Shown: positions 19,183-28,880, counted from the stretch's first letter. The stretch: DNA of 64,000 bases from Polynucleobacter sp. MWH-UH23A (GCF_040409805.1 NZ_CP099572.1:248001-312000); one strand, 5' to 3'. Notes: generated by a model from the sequence alone, not told the origin. Numbers and translations are program-made.

Positions 19183-20298
19183 ATGTATACCGCTGTTGAT
19201 TACAAATGGATGGGCGAGGCATTAGCCGAGGCTCAGAAAGCACTCTATTTGTCCAACCCCAATCCTCGGGTGGGCTGTGTCATTGTGAAAGATGAGCAAG
19301 TCATAGGCCGAGGATTTACACAGCGTGTTGGCGGCCCTCATGCAGAAGTCCAGGCGCTGGCAGATACCAAAGCGAATGGAAATGATCCAACAGGCTCAAC
19401 TATCTATGTGACTCTAGAGCCGTGTAGTCATACTGGACGTACGCCGCCTTGTGTGGATGCATTGATCGCTGCAAAGCCAGCTAAAGTGATTGCAGCAATG
19501 AGCGACCCAAATCCATTAGTTGCCGGAAATGGTCTTCAGAAGTTAAAGGTTGCTGGTATTGAAGTGCAATGCGGCTTGATGGAGTCTAAAGCAAGGGAGC
19601 TTAATCGCGGATTTATTTCTCGAATGACTCGAGGTCTACCTTGGGTGCGTTTAAAGATTGCTGCAAGTCTTGATGGAAAAACCGCCTTACCCAGTGGCGA
19701 GAGTCAATGGATTACTGGACCAAAGGCAAGAGCTGATGGCCATCACTGGCGAGCCCAAGCCTGTGCAATTGTGACTGGCGTTGGTACTGTTAAGGAGGAT
19801 GATCCCACTCTCAACGTGCGCGATGTTGAAACACAACGCCAGCCTTGGCGAATTATTGTGGACTCCAAGCTAGAGACGCCACCCAATGCGAAGATTTTGG
19901 AAAATATTGACCAATCCGGTGTCATCATTGTTTGCGCAAACTTGGATAGTCCAGAGAGCCAAGAAAAAGCAAAAGCTTTTAAAGCAAGAGGTATTGAGGT
20001 CGTTGCAATAGCTAATGCTTTTGGAAAGGTGGATTTACCTAAACTTTTTGCATATCTTGCTCAAGAGCGCGAGATGAATGAAATCCATATCGAGGCTGGC
20101 TTTAAGCTGAATGGTTCGATGTTGCGAGAGGGTTGCGTAGATGAGTTATTGCTTTACTACGCACCATTCCTGATGGGCGAGGGCATTGGTATGGCTAATG
20201 TCTCTGCCTTGGCTTCATTAAGTTCGCGCCAAGACTGGCAAGTCATAGATCAGAGCTTGATTGGCGATGAGTTCAGGATTAGGCTGATGAAGCGTTAA
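19183..20298 (+). CDS. ribD: Bifunctional riboflavin deaminase/reductase RibD
   Basis: Carries out deamination and then side-chain reduction of the pyrimidine intermediate in riboflavin synthesis. The N-terminal deaminase domain shows SNPNPRVGCVIVKD near residue 24, the zinc ligands in GGPHAEVQAL near 55 and EPCSHTGRTPPCVDAL near 82. The reductase domain begins at PWVRLKIAASLDGKTALPSGE near 153 and contains VTGVGTVKEDDPTLNVR. The ATG at 19183 gives 371 residues; the frame's upstream extension overlaps the fimT-like gene and is not family-like. ribE follows after 31 bp. Confidence 0.94.
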   Translation: MYTAVDYKWMGEALAEAQKALYLSNPNPRVGCVIVKDEQVIGRGFTQRVGGPHAEVQALADTKANGNDPTGSTIYVTLEPCSHTGRTPPCVDALIAAKPAKVIAAMSDPNPLVAGNGLQKLKVAGIEVQCGLMESKARELNRGFISRMTRGLPWVRLKIAASLDGKTALPSGESQWITGPKARADGHHWRAQACAIVTGVGTVKEDDPTLNVRDVETQRQPWRIIVDSKLETPPNAKILENIDQSGVIIVCANLDSPESQEKAKAFKARGIEVVAIANAFGKVDLPKLFAYLAQEREMNEIHIEAGFKLNGSMLREGCVDELLLYYAPFLMGEGIGMANVSALASLSSRQDWQVIDQSLIGDEFRIRLMKR

Positions 20299-20329
20299 TT
20301 AAATTGAAGATACAAACTAAAATCACCAT

Positions 20330-20953
20330 ATGTTTACTGGAATTATTACTGCCGTAGGTCGAATTAAAAGCGCTCAAGCTAAAGGCGATGGCTTGCACTT
20401 AATCGTTGAGGTGCCCTCAGGTTATTTGGATGATGTAGCCCTTGGCGATAGTATTGCCATTCAAGGTGCTTGCATGACAGCGACGCAATTCAATGGCAAT
20501 ACTTTTGCTTTGGATATTTCTCGCGAGTCTCTTAATAAAACGGTTGGACTTGATCAAGTTGGCCCAGTTAATCTAGAAAAGGCACTGCGTTTAAATGATC
20601 GACTTGGAGGCCATCTAGTTAGCGGCCACGTAGATGGTATTGGTAAGGTAGCCCACTTTGCCCAAGTTTCTCAAGATGCTCATGGCTCTTGGTTATTGAG
20701 AATTGAAGCGCCAAAAGTGTTAGCACCATTTTTAGCCTACAAGGGCTCTATCGTTGTGAATGGTGTATCGCTCACTGTCAACAAAACAGAAGACACTACT
20801 CAAGCTTGCATTGTCGATATCAATTTAATTCCGCATACCTTGCAAAGTACTACTCTTGGTAATCTGAAGCAGGGAGATGCGGTCAATCTTGAGGTAGACC
20901 TCATAGCGCGTTATGTTGTGCGTATGCTTGAGGTAAAAACATATGCAAACTAA
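20330..20953 (+). CDS. ribE: Riboflavin synthase, alpha chain
   Basis: Dismutates two lumazine molecules to riboflavin and the pyrimidine substrate. The start MFTGIITAVGRI is diagnostic, and two tandem lumazine-binding repeats are visible, with GDSIAIQGACMT near residue 43 and the matching YKGSIVVNGVSLTVN near 140, plus RLGGHLVSGHVDGIG near 92. Length 207 is normal. It is transcribed with ribD and converges on the RelE-like gene (8-bp gap). Confidence 0.95.
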   Translation: MFTGIITAVGRIKSAQAKGDGLHLIVEVPSGYLDDVALGDSIAIQGACMTATQFNGNTFALDISRESLNKTVGLDQVGPVNLEKALRLNDRLGGHLVSGHVDGIGKVAHFAQVSQDAHGSWLLRIEAPKVLAPFLAYKGSIVVNGVSLTVNKTEDTTQACIVDINLIPHTLQSTTLGNLKQGDAVNLEVDLIARYVVRMLEVKTYAN

Positions 20954-20961
20954 AGGCTGAA

Positions 20962-21255
20962 TTATTTTCTTTTTAAAGCTTGTTGGTAGACTAAGTCTTG
21001 ATTTCTTTTGCCGACTGCGGTGACTAAAATGACCAGACGATGGTTAATCACCTCATATACAAGTCGATATCCAATAGTTCTAAGCTTGATCTTATAGAAA
21101 CCGTCTAAGTCGCCACGAAGTTTTGCTGATGCAACTCGCGGATTAACCAATCTTTTTTCTAGCTGCTTTTTAAACTGTTCGCGTGTTGAGCTATCTAATT
21201 TTTGCCATTCTTTCAGCGCTTGAATATGAAACTCAAGACTAAAGCTGCTAAAGCT
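20962..21255 (-). CDS. RelE/ParE-family toxin without a canonical start codon
   Basis: The frame is open for 97 residues from 21255 and reads as a full RelE-type mRNA interferase: SLEFHIQALKEWQKLDSS at the start, then KLRG...FYKIKLRTIGYRLVYEV and ILVTAVGKRNQDLVYQQAL, closely matching the layout of E. coli RelE. There is no ATG, GTG or TTG upstream of the TTG at 21150, which would give only 62 residues and remove the first helices. Possible explanations are an ATT start (21225), a +1 frameshift from the antitoxin, or a dead gene. The antitoxin gene overlaps immediately upstream. Confidence 0.65.
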   Translation of the reverse strand, partial: SFSSFSLEFHIQALKEWQKLDSSTREQFKKQLEKRLVNPRVASAKLRGDLDGFYKIKLRTIGYRLVYEVINHRLVILVTAVGKRNQDLVYQQALKRK

Positions 21256-21493
21256 TTACCTTCACTGTTTTGCCGCCTTTGCGTTCTTTGATGGTTTTAA
21301 TTAAGGTAAGGTCATCAATTAATTCGAGCAAAGCTTCATATGCTTTCGCTGACAATAAATAGGCCTCGGGTCTATTATGATTTAAGACGGCCACGGGCAA
21401 ATCACCAGCTATCTCCATGATTTTGCTAGGATTTCTTCTTAAATCGGTCATGCTTACCGTAGTTTTTGCATGAATTGTTTGCGTGATGCTCAT
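21248..21493 (-). CDS. Phd/YefM- or RelB-type antitoxin
   Basis: An 81-residue antitoxin with the Phd/YefM pattern: TVSMTDLRRNPSKIMEIA near residues 13-30 (DNA-binding part), then LPVAVLNHNRPEAYLLSAKAYEALLELIDD, and a basic C-terminus. I choose the ATG at 21493 (MSITQTIHAK); an ATG 12 codons further upstream (21529) gives an unusual extension and one 14 codons downstream is also possible. It precedes and overlaps the RelE-like frame. Expected to bind its own promoter and neutralise the toxin. Confidence 0.75.
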   Translation of the reverse strand: MSITQTIHAKTTVSMTDLRRNPSKIMEIAGDLPVAVLNHNRPEAYLLSAKAYEALLELIDDLTLIKTIKERKGGKTVKVKL

Positions 21494-21597
21494 ATATAAA
21501 TGCCCATTATTTAGTGCATTATAAAGCACTTTTTTCCATTATCAACTGCTAAAAAATAAGCCTTTTGCAACCACAGGTTTCATAGGAGGGGGATGTC

Positions 21598-22332
21598 CTA
21601 GCGATAACGCGTAGGATCACTCACATTAGCCTGTTTAAAGCCGGCCTGTCTTAGTCTGCAAGATTCACATTCACCACAGGCTTCACCCAAATCGTTTGCT
21701 TGATAGCAAGACACAGTTTGTGAGTAATCAACCCCAAGCGTGTTGCCTAGCTGAATAATTTCTGCTTTGGTGAGGTTGATGATGGGTGCGTGAACACGAA
21801 AGCGATTTTCATTGTTGGAGGCTTCTACCCCAGCCTTAGTCGCTAAGTTGGCCATCGCTTCAAACGAGGCGACATATTCAGGACGACAATCTGGGTAGCC
21901 TGAGTAATCTACCGAGTTTGCGCCATAGAAAATATCTAGTCCGCCGAGTGCTTCTGCCCAGCCCAAAGCAAGTGACAGCAAAATCGTATTGCGTGCAGGC
22001 ACATAAGTGACTGGTATCTCTTGATCTTTGCCTGGGGTGGTCGGAACTGCAATAGAGGCATCAGTTAGGGCGGAGCCACCAAAGCGGGTTAGGTCTAAAT
22101 GAACGACCTCATGACGAGCAACACCCACTTTCTTCGCGATATGTTTTGCTGCAGCCAGCTCAGAGGAGTGACGTTGCCCATAACCCACTGAAAGCGCATA
22201 GGGTGTGTACCCCAAATCTTTTGCAAGTGCTAAGACGGTTGTGGAGTCTAGACCACCCGAAAAGAGAATGACTGCAGGTGCGCCCAGTTTACGTGGTGCA
22301 AGATTCTCAAAAGCGGCAGACAGCTTAGACAT
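21598..22332 (-). CDS. queC: 7-cyano-7-deazaguanine synthase QueC
   Basis: ATP-dependent enzyme converting 7-carboxy-7-deazaguanine to preQ0 on the queuosine pathway. The PP-loop [15 protein letters not shown] is near residue 23 and the zinc-binding [10 protein letters not shown] near 220 is intact, with the fourth Cys slightly upstream ([10 protein letters not shown]). Length 244 residues is slightly above E. coli QueC. It follows cpoB by 14 bp on the same strand, as in many betaproteobacterial tol-pal-queC clusters. FolE at 39-40 kb makes the first precursor of this pathway. Confidence 0.94.
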   Translation of the reverse strand: MSKLSAAFENLAPRKLGAPAVILFSGGLDSTTVLALAKDLGYTPYALSVGYGQRHSSELAAAKHIAKKVGVARHEVVHLDLTRFGGSALTDASIAVPTTPGKDQEIPVTYVPARNTILLSLALGWAEALGGLDIFYGANSVDYSGYPDCRPEYVASFEAMANLATKAGVEASNNENRFRVHAPIINLTKAEIIQLGNTLGVDYSQTVSCYQANDLGEACGECESCRLRQAGFKQANVSDPTRYR

Positions 22333-22346
22333 GAAGGCGTAAGTGT

Positions 22347-23078
22347 CTACTTTGTAGCAGCTAGAAGCTGTTGAGCATCTTTCGCTGCTTCAGTATCTGG
22401 ATATTTAGCAATAATGTCACTAAAGGTTTTCTTGGCAGCTGCTTTGTTACCGCTCTCTAATTGAGAATTTCCCAAAGTAACCATCGCTGCAGGAATGCGC
22501 GGATGGTTTGGGTATTTTTTAATCAAACTTTGTAATTGGCTGATGGCCCCAGCGTAATCCTTATTGGCATACTTGCTATTACCACTCCAGTAAAGTGCGA
22601 GAGGCAGATATGGGCTCTTAGGGTATTTGGCAGTGAAAGCAGCAAAACCATCTTCAGCCTTTTTTAGATTGCCTGCCTGGAATGCTTTCAATGCATCATC
22701 GTAAGCTTTCTTTTCACCAGGCTGGACAGTGCCACTCACACCTTCGATCGTAACAGTGCGCGGTTCAAAATTACCTAAGCGTGTATCGAGATCTTGGTAG
22801 TACGTTTTCTGACTGGTCGAAATGTCTTCACCCTGCTTCTCAAGCTCTTCCACTTTTCCTCGTAGCTCTGCATTCTCAGTTTTGAGTTTGTCGATCTGGC
22901 TTTGGAGCTCAAGTTGAGTGGTAGCTAGTGACTTACGCAAATCCAAAATGGCCTTGCGAGCCTCATCGTCTGAGAATAGCGCCCAAGCACTATTGGAAGC
23001 GCATAAGCAAAATAGGGCGGCACTTAAACAAAACGCTCGTGAGAGCGTTTGTTTGATGATGTGTGAAGAGTTATTCAT
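22347..23078 (-). CDS. cpoB: Cell division coordinator CpoB (YbgF)
   Basis: Periplasmic Tol-Pal-associated protein that links septal peptidoglycan synthesis with outer-membrane constriction. It shows a signal peptide (cleavage near [11 protein letters not shown], about residue 33), an N-terminal coiled coil rich in Leu, Gln and Glu (about 40-85), and C-terminal TPR-like repeats, for example [20 protein letters not shown] near 132. Length 243 residues is normal. Its ATG directly abuts the pal stop. Confidence 0.92.
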   Translation of the reverse strand: MNNSSHIIKQTLSRAFCLSAALFCLCASNSAWALFSDDEARKAILDLRKSLATTQLELQSQIDKLKTENAELRGKVEELEKQGEDISTSQKTYYQDLDTRLGNFEPRTVTIEGVSGTVQPGEKKAYDDALKAFQAGNLKKAEDGFAAFTAKYPKSPYLPLALYWSGNSKYANKDYAGAISQLQSLIKKYPNHPRIPAAMVTLGNSQLESGNKAAAKKTFSDIIAKYPDTEAAKDAQQLLAATK

Positions 23079-23582
23079 TTAGTTTGTAATGTAAACAATA
23101 TCAGCGCGGCGATTTTCAGCCCAGGCTGCTTCGTTATCGCCTTCTGCCTTAGGTTTTTCTTTACCAAAGCTGACGGCTTCCATTTGATTGTCTGATACAC
23201 CCATCAAGTTCAATGATTTACGAACTGCATCGGAACGACGTTGGCCTAGTGCGAGGTTGTATTCAGCGGTACCGCGATCATCGGTATTGCCTTGAATGAT
23301 GATCTTTTGATTTGGATTTGCTTTTAAGTAGCTAGCGTGAGCCGATAGCATCTTTTGGTATTTAGTTTGTACTGTGTACTCATCAAATCCGAAATACACA
23401 CTCTTCTCAAAGAGTGGGCTCTTAGGATCATTCCATGGCTGTGAGCCGAAGCTGCCACTGCCGCCAGCTCCATTAGCGCCGTCAGTGTCATCTAGTTTCA
23501 CGCTTGAACAAGCCGCCATTAAAAAAGTAGTAATACCAATGATGGCTAAGGTTGCTGCACGGCGTGCGATAGAAACAGTCAT
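23079..23582 (-). CDS. pal: Peptidoglycan-associated lipoprotein Pal
   Basis: Outer-membrane lipoprotein with an OmpA-like domain that anchors the outer membrane to peptidoglycan and binds TolB. The lipobox LMAAC (Cys about residue 25) ends a typical lipoprotein signal. The OmpA-like part has SVYFGFDEYTV near 62, IQGNTDDRGTAEYNLALGQR near 95-114, including the diaminopimelate-binding Asp/Arg positions, and WAENRRADI near the end. 167 residues. Located between tolB and cpoB. Confidence 0.96.
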   Translation of the reverse strand: MTVSIARRAATLAIIGITTFLMAACSSVKLDDTDGANGAGGSGSFGSQPWNDPKSPLFEKSVYFGFDEYTVQTKYQKMLSAHASYLKANPNQKIIIQGNTDDRGTAEYNLALGQRRSDAVRKSLNLMGVSDNQMEAVSFGKEKPKAEGDNEAAWAENRRADIVYITN

Positions 23583-23707
23583 GATTTTCCTTTTCCAACA
23601 AACTCAGTGATGAAGTTGATATGTAATTCAGAGGGCATGCAGCCCATACCCAATATTATGCCCTTAGGAGCATCAAAAATGCCTATTTCACCCTCAAAAA
23701 AGGTGTT

Positions 23708-25018
23708 TTAGTCCATGAAAGGACCCCAGGATGGCTGACGGACATCAGATCCTGGAATGCTCAACACTTGCTTAGAGTTGCCATCAACCGATACTGCCGC
23801 CAAGGCACGCTTGCCGTTGACCTTGGTTGAATAAAGGACGTAGCGACCGTTTGCGGCAAAGGATGGGGATTCATCACTGGTGCCATCGGTTAATGCCTGA
23901 GCATCACCAGTAGCAAGGTTCAGAATATACAAGCGATATGCGCCACCGACATTAGCTATGTAGGCTAAGTATTTTCCATCTGGTGAGATGCGCGGAGAGG
24001 TAACGAAGCCTTGTTTAAAGGTGACGCGTTTAGCGCCCTCTACTTGCTCTCCATCGGCACTCATGCGATAGATCTGTGGATTGCCACCGCGATCACTCGT
24101 GAAATAAATATAGCGACCATCTGCAGAATATTGTGGTTCGGTATCAATGGTATTGCCGCGAGTTAAACGATGTAATCCGGTGCCATCTGCATTGATGCCA
24201 TAAATTTGGGTATTGCCATCTTTCGATAATGAGATCGCTAATTTCTTACCATCAGGTGACCAAGCGGGAGCGCTATTGTTCCCTTTCTGATTAGATAGAG
24301 AAATGCGGCGACCAGTTGCTAGTTCATGAACGTAGATGACTGGTTTGCGATCTTCGAAAGAAACATAAGCCACTTTCTTGCCATCAGGCGACCATGATGG
24401 AGAAATGATTGGCTCGCCACTATTCATCGCGTTGCGAATATTTTGACCATCCGCATCAGAAATCACCAGGCGATAGCGCTTACCGTCTTTGATGACATAG
24501 GACAAGCGAGTCGAGAAGACACCACGCTCACCTAGCAATTTATAAATAATGTCATCGGCAATTTTGTGGGCGGCTGCGCGTAAATTATCAGCGCTAGAGT
24601 TGATATTGAGGCCACCTAGACTTTGCGATTTGCGAATATCAAATAATTTGTAATGAATCTCAAACTGGCCATTACCGGTTTGCACGACCGAACCAACTAC
24701 TAGTGCATCAGCACCACGAGCAGCCCATGATTTGTAGTTAGGTATACCGTCATCACCTTCAACAGCATTACCGTTTTCAGTATTCTTGAAGTAACCACTG
24801 CGAGCTAAGTCTTGACGAATAATTTCTGTAACGCTGGTTGGCAGCTTTGTTTCATCTTTGAAGCGCATGACTGCGATAGGGTAGAGGGATTGGCCCACAC
24901 CGGTAATTTCGATATTCATTTGCGCGCAGGCTGGGCTGATAAAACTCAAAGTCGAAATAGCAATAGCAACGCCAGTCCAACTGAATTGACGAATCATGGT
25001 TTTGAATAACTGCAGCAT
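23708..25018 (-). CDS. tolB: Tol-Pal system protein TolB
   Basis: Periplasmic beta-propeller protein that binds Pal and TolA. After a signal peptide (cleavage near SPACA-QMNIE, about residue 32) comes the N-terminal alpha/beta domain and then repeated propeller blades of the type SPSWSPDGKKVAYVSFED, APAWSPDGKKLAISLSKDG and EPQYSADGRYIYFTSDRGG (about residues 205-330). 436 residues is normal. The ATG at 25018 has AAGG at suitable spacing overlapping the tolA stop; a shorter ATG start 7 codons in (24997) is possible. Confidence 0.95.
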   Translation of the reverse strand: MLQLFKTMIRQFSWTGVAIAISTLSFISPACAQMNIEITGVGQSLYPIAVMRFKDETKLPTSVTEIIRQDLARSGYFKNTENGNAVEGDDGIPNYKSWAARGADALVVGSVVQTGNGQFEIHYKLFDIRKSQSLGGLNINSSADNLRAAAHKIADDIIYKLLGERGVFSTRLSYVIKDGKRYRLVISDADGQNIRNAMNSGEPIISPSWSPDGKKVAYVSFEDRKPVIYVHELATGRRISLSNQKGNNSAPAWSPDGKKLAISLSKDGNTQIYGINADGTGLHRLTRGNTIDTEPQYSADGRYIYFTSDRGGNPQIYRMSADGEQVEGAKRVTFKQGFVTSPRISPDGKYLAYIANVGGAYRLYILNLATGDAQALTDGTSDESPSFAANGRYVLYSTKVNGKRALAAVSVDGNSKQVLSIPGSDVRQPSWGPFMD

Positions 25019-25030
25019 GCTTAAGCCTTA

Positions 25031-25849
25031 TTAGTCTTTCGGTTTAAAGGTCAATTTCACTTCGCGTTGTGGAATTTTGCCATTGTCGTCTTTTGGCAAG
25101 CTCTCGGCACGAGATAGGGCTAAAAGTACCGCACGATCCCAGGCAGGATTACCACTAGAAGTGAGTATGCTTGTACTCAGAATAGCGCCATCGGGCGCGA
25201 GGCTCACTTGTATCACAGCTGCTGGATTTCCAGTAACAGATTCTGGATTGAAAACTATCAGCGGTTTTACCTTTTTAATGACCTTATCCGTCCAGCCTGG
25301 GGGTGCGTTGCCGCCACCACCAACACCGCTACCTGATGTGCCACCGCTACCACCCTCAGCTCCAGCAGCAGCTCTGAGTCTAGCCAATTGATCTGCACGG
25401 ACTTTTTCAGCGGCGGCATTCGCTTTCGTTTCTGCGGGCGATTTTGCTTCTACCTTTTTAGTTGGCTCTACCTTCTTAGGAGCTTCCTTTTCTTTCTCTT
25501 TTGGAGGAGGTGGTTTTACCGCTTTTGGTTTTTCTTTAACCACCTCTTTCTTAGGCGGTTCTTTTTCCACCTTCTTTTTCTTGACAGCAATATCAGCCGC
25601 TTCTTCTTTGACTACGCTTTTCACCTCTGGCTCGGGTGGCGTTTCAACTTGAGGTGTGGAGTCCCAGAGTTCCACCTCAACGCCAGATGGTGTGGAGTTA
25701 TTCCAACTGATACCGATGACTAAAAAAGCAAGCAACCCCAAATGCGCGATTAGCGAAAATGTAAAGGCACGTTTCGTGCTCTCTTGTTTGGTCAATCGCC
25801 CCCTCTTGAATGGCGAGGGGGATGATTGAAAAGTGGCTGCGCTATTCAT
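25031..25849 (-). CDS. tolA: Tol-Pal system protein TolA
   Basis: Inner-membrane protein coupling the TolQR proton channel to TolB/Pal. It has a short cytoplasmic N-terminus, one transmembrane helix (AFTFSLIAHLGLLAFLVIGI, about residues 27-46), a long Lys/Glu/Pro-rich domain II (about 75-150, low complexity), and a TonB/TolA C-terminal domain (IQVSLAPDGAILSTSILTSS near 210). The ATG at 25849 is preferred (272 residues); a TTG two codons upstream is possible. Domain II is much shorter than in E. coli TolA. Confidence 0.92.
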   Translation of the reverse strand: MNSAATFQSSPSPFKRGRLTKQESTKRAFTFSLIAHLGLLAFLVIGISWNNSTPSGVEVELWDSTPQVETPPEPEVKSVVKEEAADIAVKKKKVEKEPPKKEVVKEKPKAVKPPPPKEKEKEAPKKVEPTKKVEAKSPAETKANAAAEKVRADQLARLRAAAGAEGGSGGTSGSGVGGGGNAPPGWTDKVIKKVKPLIVFNPESVTGNPAAVIQVSLAPDGAILSTSILTSSGNPAWDRAVLLALSRAESLPKDDNGKIPQREVKLTFKPKD

Positions 25850-25882
25850 GGACAAATGAAATAGGTGAAATGGGCCAAGATC

Positions 25883-26302
25883 CTATTGACTCTTCACTGC
25901 AAGGCCAACGCGTTTGACACCATTTTCTTTAAGCTTAGACATGACATTCATCACTGTCTCATACTTAATCGATTTATCTGCAGCAAGAACAACCGGTTGT
26001 TCAGCCGATTTTTCAGCTTGAGTTCTAGCAAAGGCCCCAAGTTCAAATGGAGTCAGTGTTTGAACGGGTTCGCCATCTTTGCGCACGATAACGTTTTCAT
26101 TGGCATCGATGGTTAAAAAGACGGGTGGTAGTGCTTGAACCTTGGCGCCACCAACAGTGGGCAGATTCACTACGCCCGGATTGACCATGGGGGCAGTCAC
26201 CATAAAAATGACCAACAATACCAACATCACATCAATGTAAGGTACGACATTGATCTCAGCCTTGGCACGGCGTTTGGATTTGCGCAGAGAAGAGCTAGCC
26301 AT
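25883..26302 (-). CDS. tolR: Tol-Pal system protein TolR
   Basis: ExbD/TolR-type subunit of the proton-driven motor. The cytoplasmic N-terminus is basic, and the single membrane helix carries the essential Asp in INVVPYIDVMLVLLVIFM (about residues 17-34). The periplasmic domain follows (VNLPTVGGAKVQALP..., VVLAADKSIKYETVMNVM). 139 residues. A strong AAGGAG lies 7 bp before the ATG. Between tolQ (11-bp gap) and tolA. Confidence 0.95.
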   Translation of the reverse strand: MASSSLRKSKRRAKAEINVVPYIDVMLVLLVIFMVTAPMVNPGVVNLPTVGGAKVQALPPVFLTIDANENVIVRKDGEPVQTLTPFELGAFARTQAEKSAEQPVVLAADKSIKYETVMNVMSKLKENGVKRVGLAVKSQ

Positions 26303-26313
26303 GCTGATACTCC

Positions 26314-26970
26314 TTAGCGACCCGAAGTTTGACGTTGCAAGATGTTGGTGAACTCTTCAATGAATGTTTCAAAACGAATGGCTAAGCGATCTACATCCGT
26401 TGCTGCGCGGTTGTAGGCAACCACCGCAGGAATCGCTGCAAATAAACCAATCGCAGTAGCAATCAAGGCTTCAGCAATACCAGGAGCAACCGCAGAGAGG
26501 GTTGCATTTTGTACATTTGCTAAACCGCGGAAAGAGTGCATGATTCCCCACACTGTGCCAAAAAGGCCGATGTAAGGTGAGACGGAACCTACGGATGCCA
26601 AAAATGGCAGGTTCGCTTCCAATGCGTCCATCTCTCTTTGGTAAGTCGCTTTCATTGCCCTGCGAGCAGCATCGATTTCATGAACTTTCATGAACTCTTG
26701 CATGCCGGCCTCGAAGATGTGTTCAAGAACGGCATCGCTGCGAGTGTTGCGCTGGGCTGCTTCTAAAAGAGTGTTCAGATCACCGCCAGACCAAAAATCG
26801 CGCTCAAATCGGTCCGTATCTTGGCGAACCCCCCGCAAAATGGCGGTTTTCTTGAAAATAATGGTCCATGAGGCTATGGACATCCCAATCAATAACACCA
26901 TTACCAACTGCACTAATAGGCTGGCATTGAGGACAAGGGATAGAAAAGAGAGGTCTTGTGTAGTAGTCAT
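26314..26970 (-). CDS. tolQ: Tol-Pal system protein TolQ
   Basis: MotA/TolQ/ExbB-type channel subunit with three membrane helices: about residues 13-35, 124-150 (SVSPYIGLFGTVWGIMHSF) and 160-185 (APGIAEALIATAIGLFAAIPAVVAYN). The middle cytoplasmic region is charged. 218 residues. First gene of the leftward tolQRAB-pal-cpoB-queC cluster and divergent from glyA with a 94-bp gap that must hold both promoters. The ybgC thioesterase that often precedes tolQ is absent here. Confidence 0.95.
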   Translation of the reverse strand: MTTTQDLSFLSLVLNASLLVQLVMVLLIGMSIASWTIIFKKTAILRGVRQDTDRFERDFWSGGDLNTLLEAAQRNTRSDAVLEHIFEAGMQEFMKVHEIDAARRAMKATYQREMDALEANLPFLASVGSVSPYIGLFGTVWGIMHSFRGLANVQNATLSAVAPGIAEALIATAIGLFAAIPAVVAYNRAATDVDRLAIRFETFIEEFTNILQRQTSGR

Positions 26971-27064
26971 GGCGGATTTTGTATGATGTAGGTTGATTTT
27001 ACTTACTTAATGGAATAACCCAATTCCGAGTTAGTTCATTACCCAACACCCTAGGATTTTTATC

Positions 27065-28309
27065 ATGTTTGACCGCCAGAACACCTTAGCCAAAATTGAC
27101 CCCCAGTTATGGGAAGCCATCCAGAATGAAAACAAGCGTCAAGAAGACCATATTGAGCTGATTGCTTCTGAGAATTACACCTCTCCAGCGGTTATGGCAG
27201 CTCAAGGCTCTCAATTGACCAATAAATATGCTGAAGGCTATCCAGGCAAGCGTTACTACGGTGGCTGTGAATTCGTGGATGTTGCGGAGCAGTTAGCGAT
27301 TGATCGCGTGAAAGCTTTGTTTGGTGCTGAGGCAGCAAACGTGCAACCCCATTGCGGCGCTTCCGCAAACCAAGCAGTTTTCTTGGCGTTCCTAAAACCA
27401 GGCGACACCTTTATGGGAATGAGTTTGGCTGAGGGTGGTCACTTAACACACGGTATGGCATTGAACATGAGTGGTAAGTGGTTTAACCCAATCGCATACG
27501 GTTTGGATAAAAATGAAGAAATTGATTATGAGCAAATGGAGCGTTTGGCTCGTGAGCACAAACCCAAATTGATCATTGCAGGCGCATCTGCTTACTCCAA
27601 AAAAATTGATTTTGAGCGCATTGGTAAATTAGCCAAAGAAGTGGGCGCGATCTTTATGGTAGATATGGCGCACTATGCAGGTTTGGTTGCTGCAGGCGTG
27701 TATCCAAATCCAGTGCCGCATGCGGATATCGTGACTTCCACTACTCACAAGAGCTTGCGCGGCCCACGTGGCGGCATCATTTTAATGAAGGCTGAGCATG
27801 AGAAGGTTATTAACTCTGCAGTTTTCCCTGGTTTGCAAGGTGGTCCGTTGATGCATGTGATCGCTGCTAAAGCGGTAGCTTTTAAAGAGGCTCAAGAGCC
27901 TGCATTTAAGGATTATCAAAAACAGGTTGTTGCAAATGCAAAAGCATTGGCAGAGACCTTAATCTCTCGTGGCTTACGTATTGTTTCTGGCGGCACAGAT
28001 TCTCATGTGATGTTGGTAGATTTGCGTGCAAAGAACATGACCGGTAAAGAAGCTGAACGTGTTCTAGGCGAGGCTCATATCACTTGTAACAAAAACGGTA
28101 TTCCGAATGATCCAGAAAAGCCAATGGTCACTAGTGGTATTCGTTTGGGATCACCAGCGATGACAACGCGTGGTTTTAAAGAAGCTGAAGCAAGACAGGT
28201 GGGTAATTTCATTGCGGATGTTTTGGATAATCCAAATGATCCTGACAATATTGCCAAGGTACGCGCTCAAGTCGCGGAGTTAACTAAGCGCTTTCCTGTT
28301 TACGGTTAA
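27065..28309 (+). CDS. glyA: Serine hydroxymethyltransferase
   Basis: PLP enzyme interconverting serine and glycine with transfer of a one-carbon unit to tetrahydrofolate. The PLP-lysine lies in [16 protein letters not shown] near residue 223. Other family stretches are [19 protein letters not shown] near 32 and [20 protein letters not shown] near 52. Length 414 residues is normal. Followed after 38 bp by nrdR, the common glyA-nrdR order of betaproteobacteria. Confidence 0.97.
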   Translation: MFDRQNTLAKIDPQLWEAIQNENKRQEDHIELIASENYTSPAVMAAQGSQLTNKYAEGYPGKRYYGGCEFVDVAEQLAIDRVKALFGAEAANVQPHCGASANQAVFLAFLKPGDTFMGMSLAEGGHLTHGMALNMSGKWFNPIAYGLDKNEEIDYEQMERLAREHKPKLIIAGASAYSKKIDFERIGKLAKEVGAIFMVDMAHYAGLVAAGVYPNPVPHADIVTSTTHKSLRGPRGGIILMKAEHEKVINSAVFPGLQGGPLMHVIAAKAVAFKEAQEPAFKDYQKQVVANAKALAETLISRGLRIVSGGTDSHVMLVDLRAKNMTGKEAERVLGEAHITCNKNGIPNDPEKPMVTSGIRLGSPAMTTRGFKEAEARQVGNFIADVLDNPNDPDNIAKVRAQVAELTKRFPVYG

Positions 28310-28347
28310 CTTAATAAGCAAGAGCAAGTAACAACAATAAATAACGA

Positions 28348-28794
28348 ATGCGCTGCCCTTTTTGCCATAACGACGATACCCAGGTTCTAGATACCCGGGT
28401 ATCTGACGAGGGTGATACCATTCGCCGTCGTCGCCGTTGTGCCAAGTGCGATAAGCGTTTTACGACTTATGAACGGGTTGAGCTTGCATTGCCGGCAATT
28501 GTTAAAAAGAACGGCAGTCGCGTTGAATACAGTCACGACAAATTAGCAAGCTCAATCAAGTTGGCCCTAAGGAAGCGCCCTGTTTCGTCAGATTCTGTTG
28601 ATGAGTCTATTGCTCGCATTGAAGAAAAATTACTGAGTTTGGGTGAAAAAGAAATTCCGAGCGAGCGTGTAGGTGAGTTGGTAATGCGCGAGCTTAAGCG
28701 TCTTGATAAGGTTGCTTATATTCGCTTTGCTTCTGTATACCGAAGCTTTGCAGACATCGAATCTTTTGAAAGTGCCTTGAAAGAGCTCAAATAG
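28348..28794 (+). CDS. nrdR: Transcriptional repressor NrdR
   Basis: Zinc-finger/ATP-cone repressor of ribonucleotide reductase operons. The zinc ribbon is complete: [17 protein letters not shown] at the start and [15 protein letters not shown] near residues 28-42. The ATP-cone follows ([19 protein letters not shown] near 52). 148 residues is typical. Probably co-transcribed with glyA. Confidence 0.96.
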   Translation: MRCPFCHNDDTQVLDTRVSDEGDTIRRRRRCAKCDKRFTTYERVELALPAIVKKNGSRVEYSHDKLASSIKLALRKRPVSSDSVDESIARIEEKLLSLGEKEIPSERVGELVMRELKRLDKVAYIRFASVYRSFADIESFESALKELK

Positions 28795-28880
28795 ATTTTC
28801 GGCCTTAGCTCTTCGATACTTCTGATCATCTACCTTTCATTTTAAGAATGACTATTTTGGGAAAACGGCTTTGTGTATAC

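Noticed and set aside
25388..25723. 111-residue rightward frame rich in Phe, Leu and Arg
   Set aside because: It is antisense to the Lys/Glu/Pro-rich domain of tolA; the composition is the mirror of low-complexity codons, with no ribosome-binding site.
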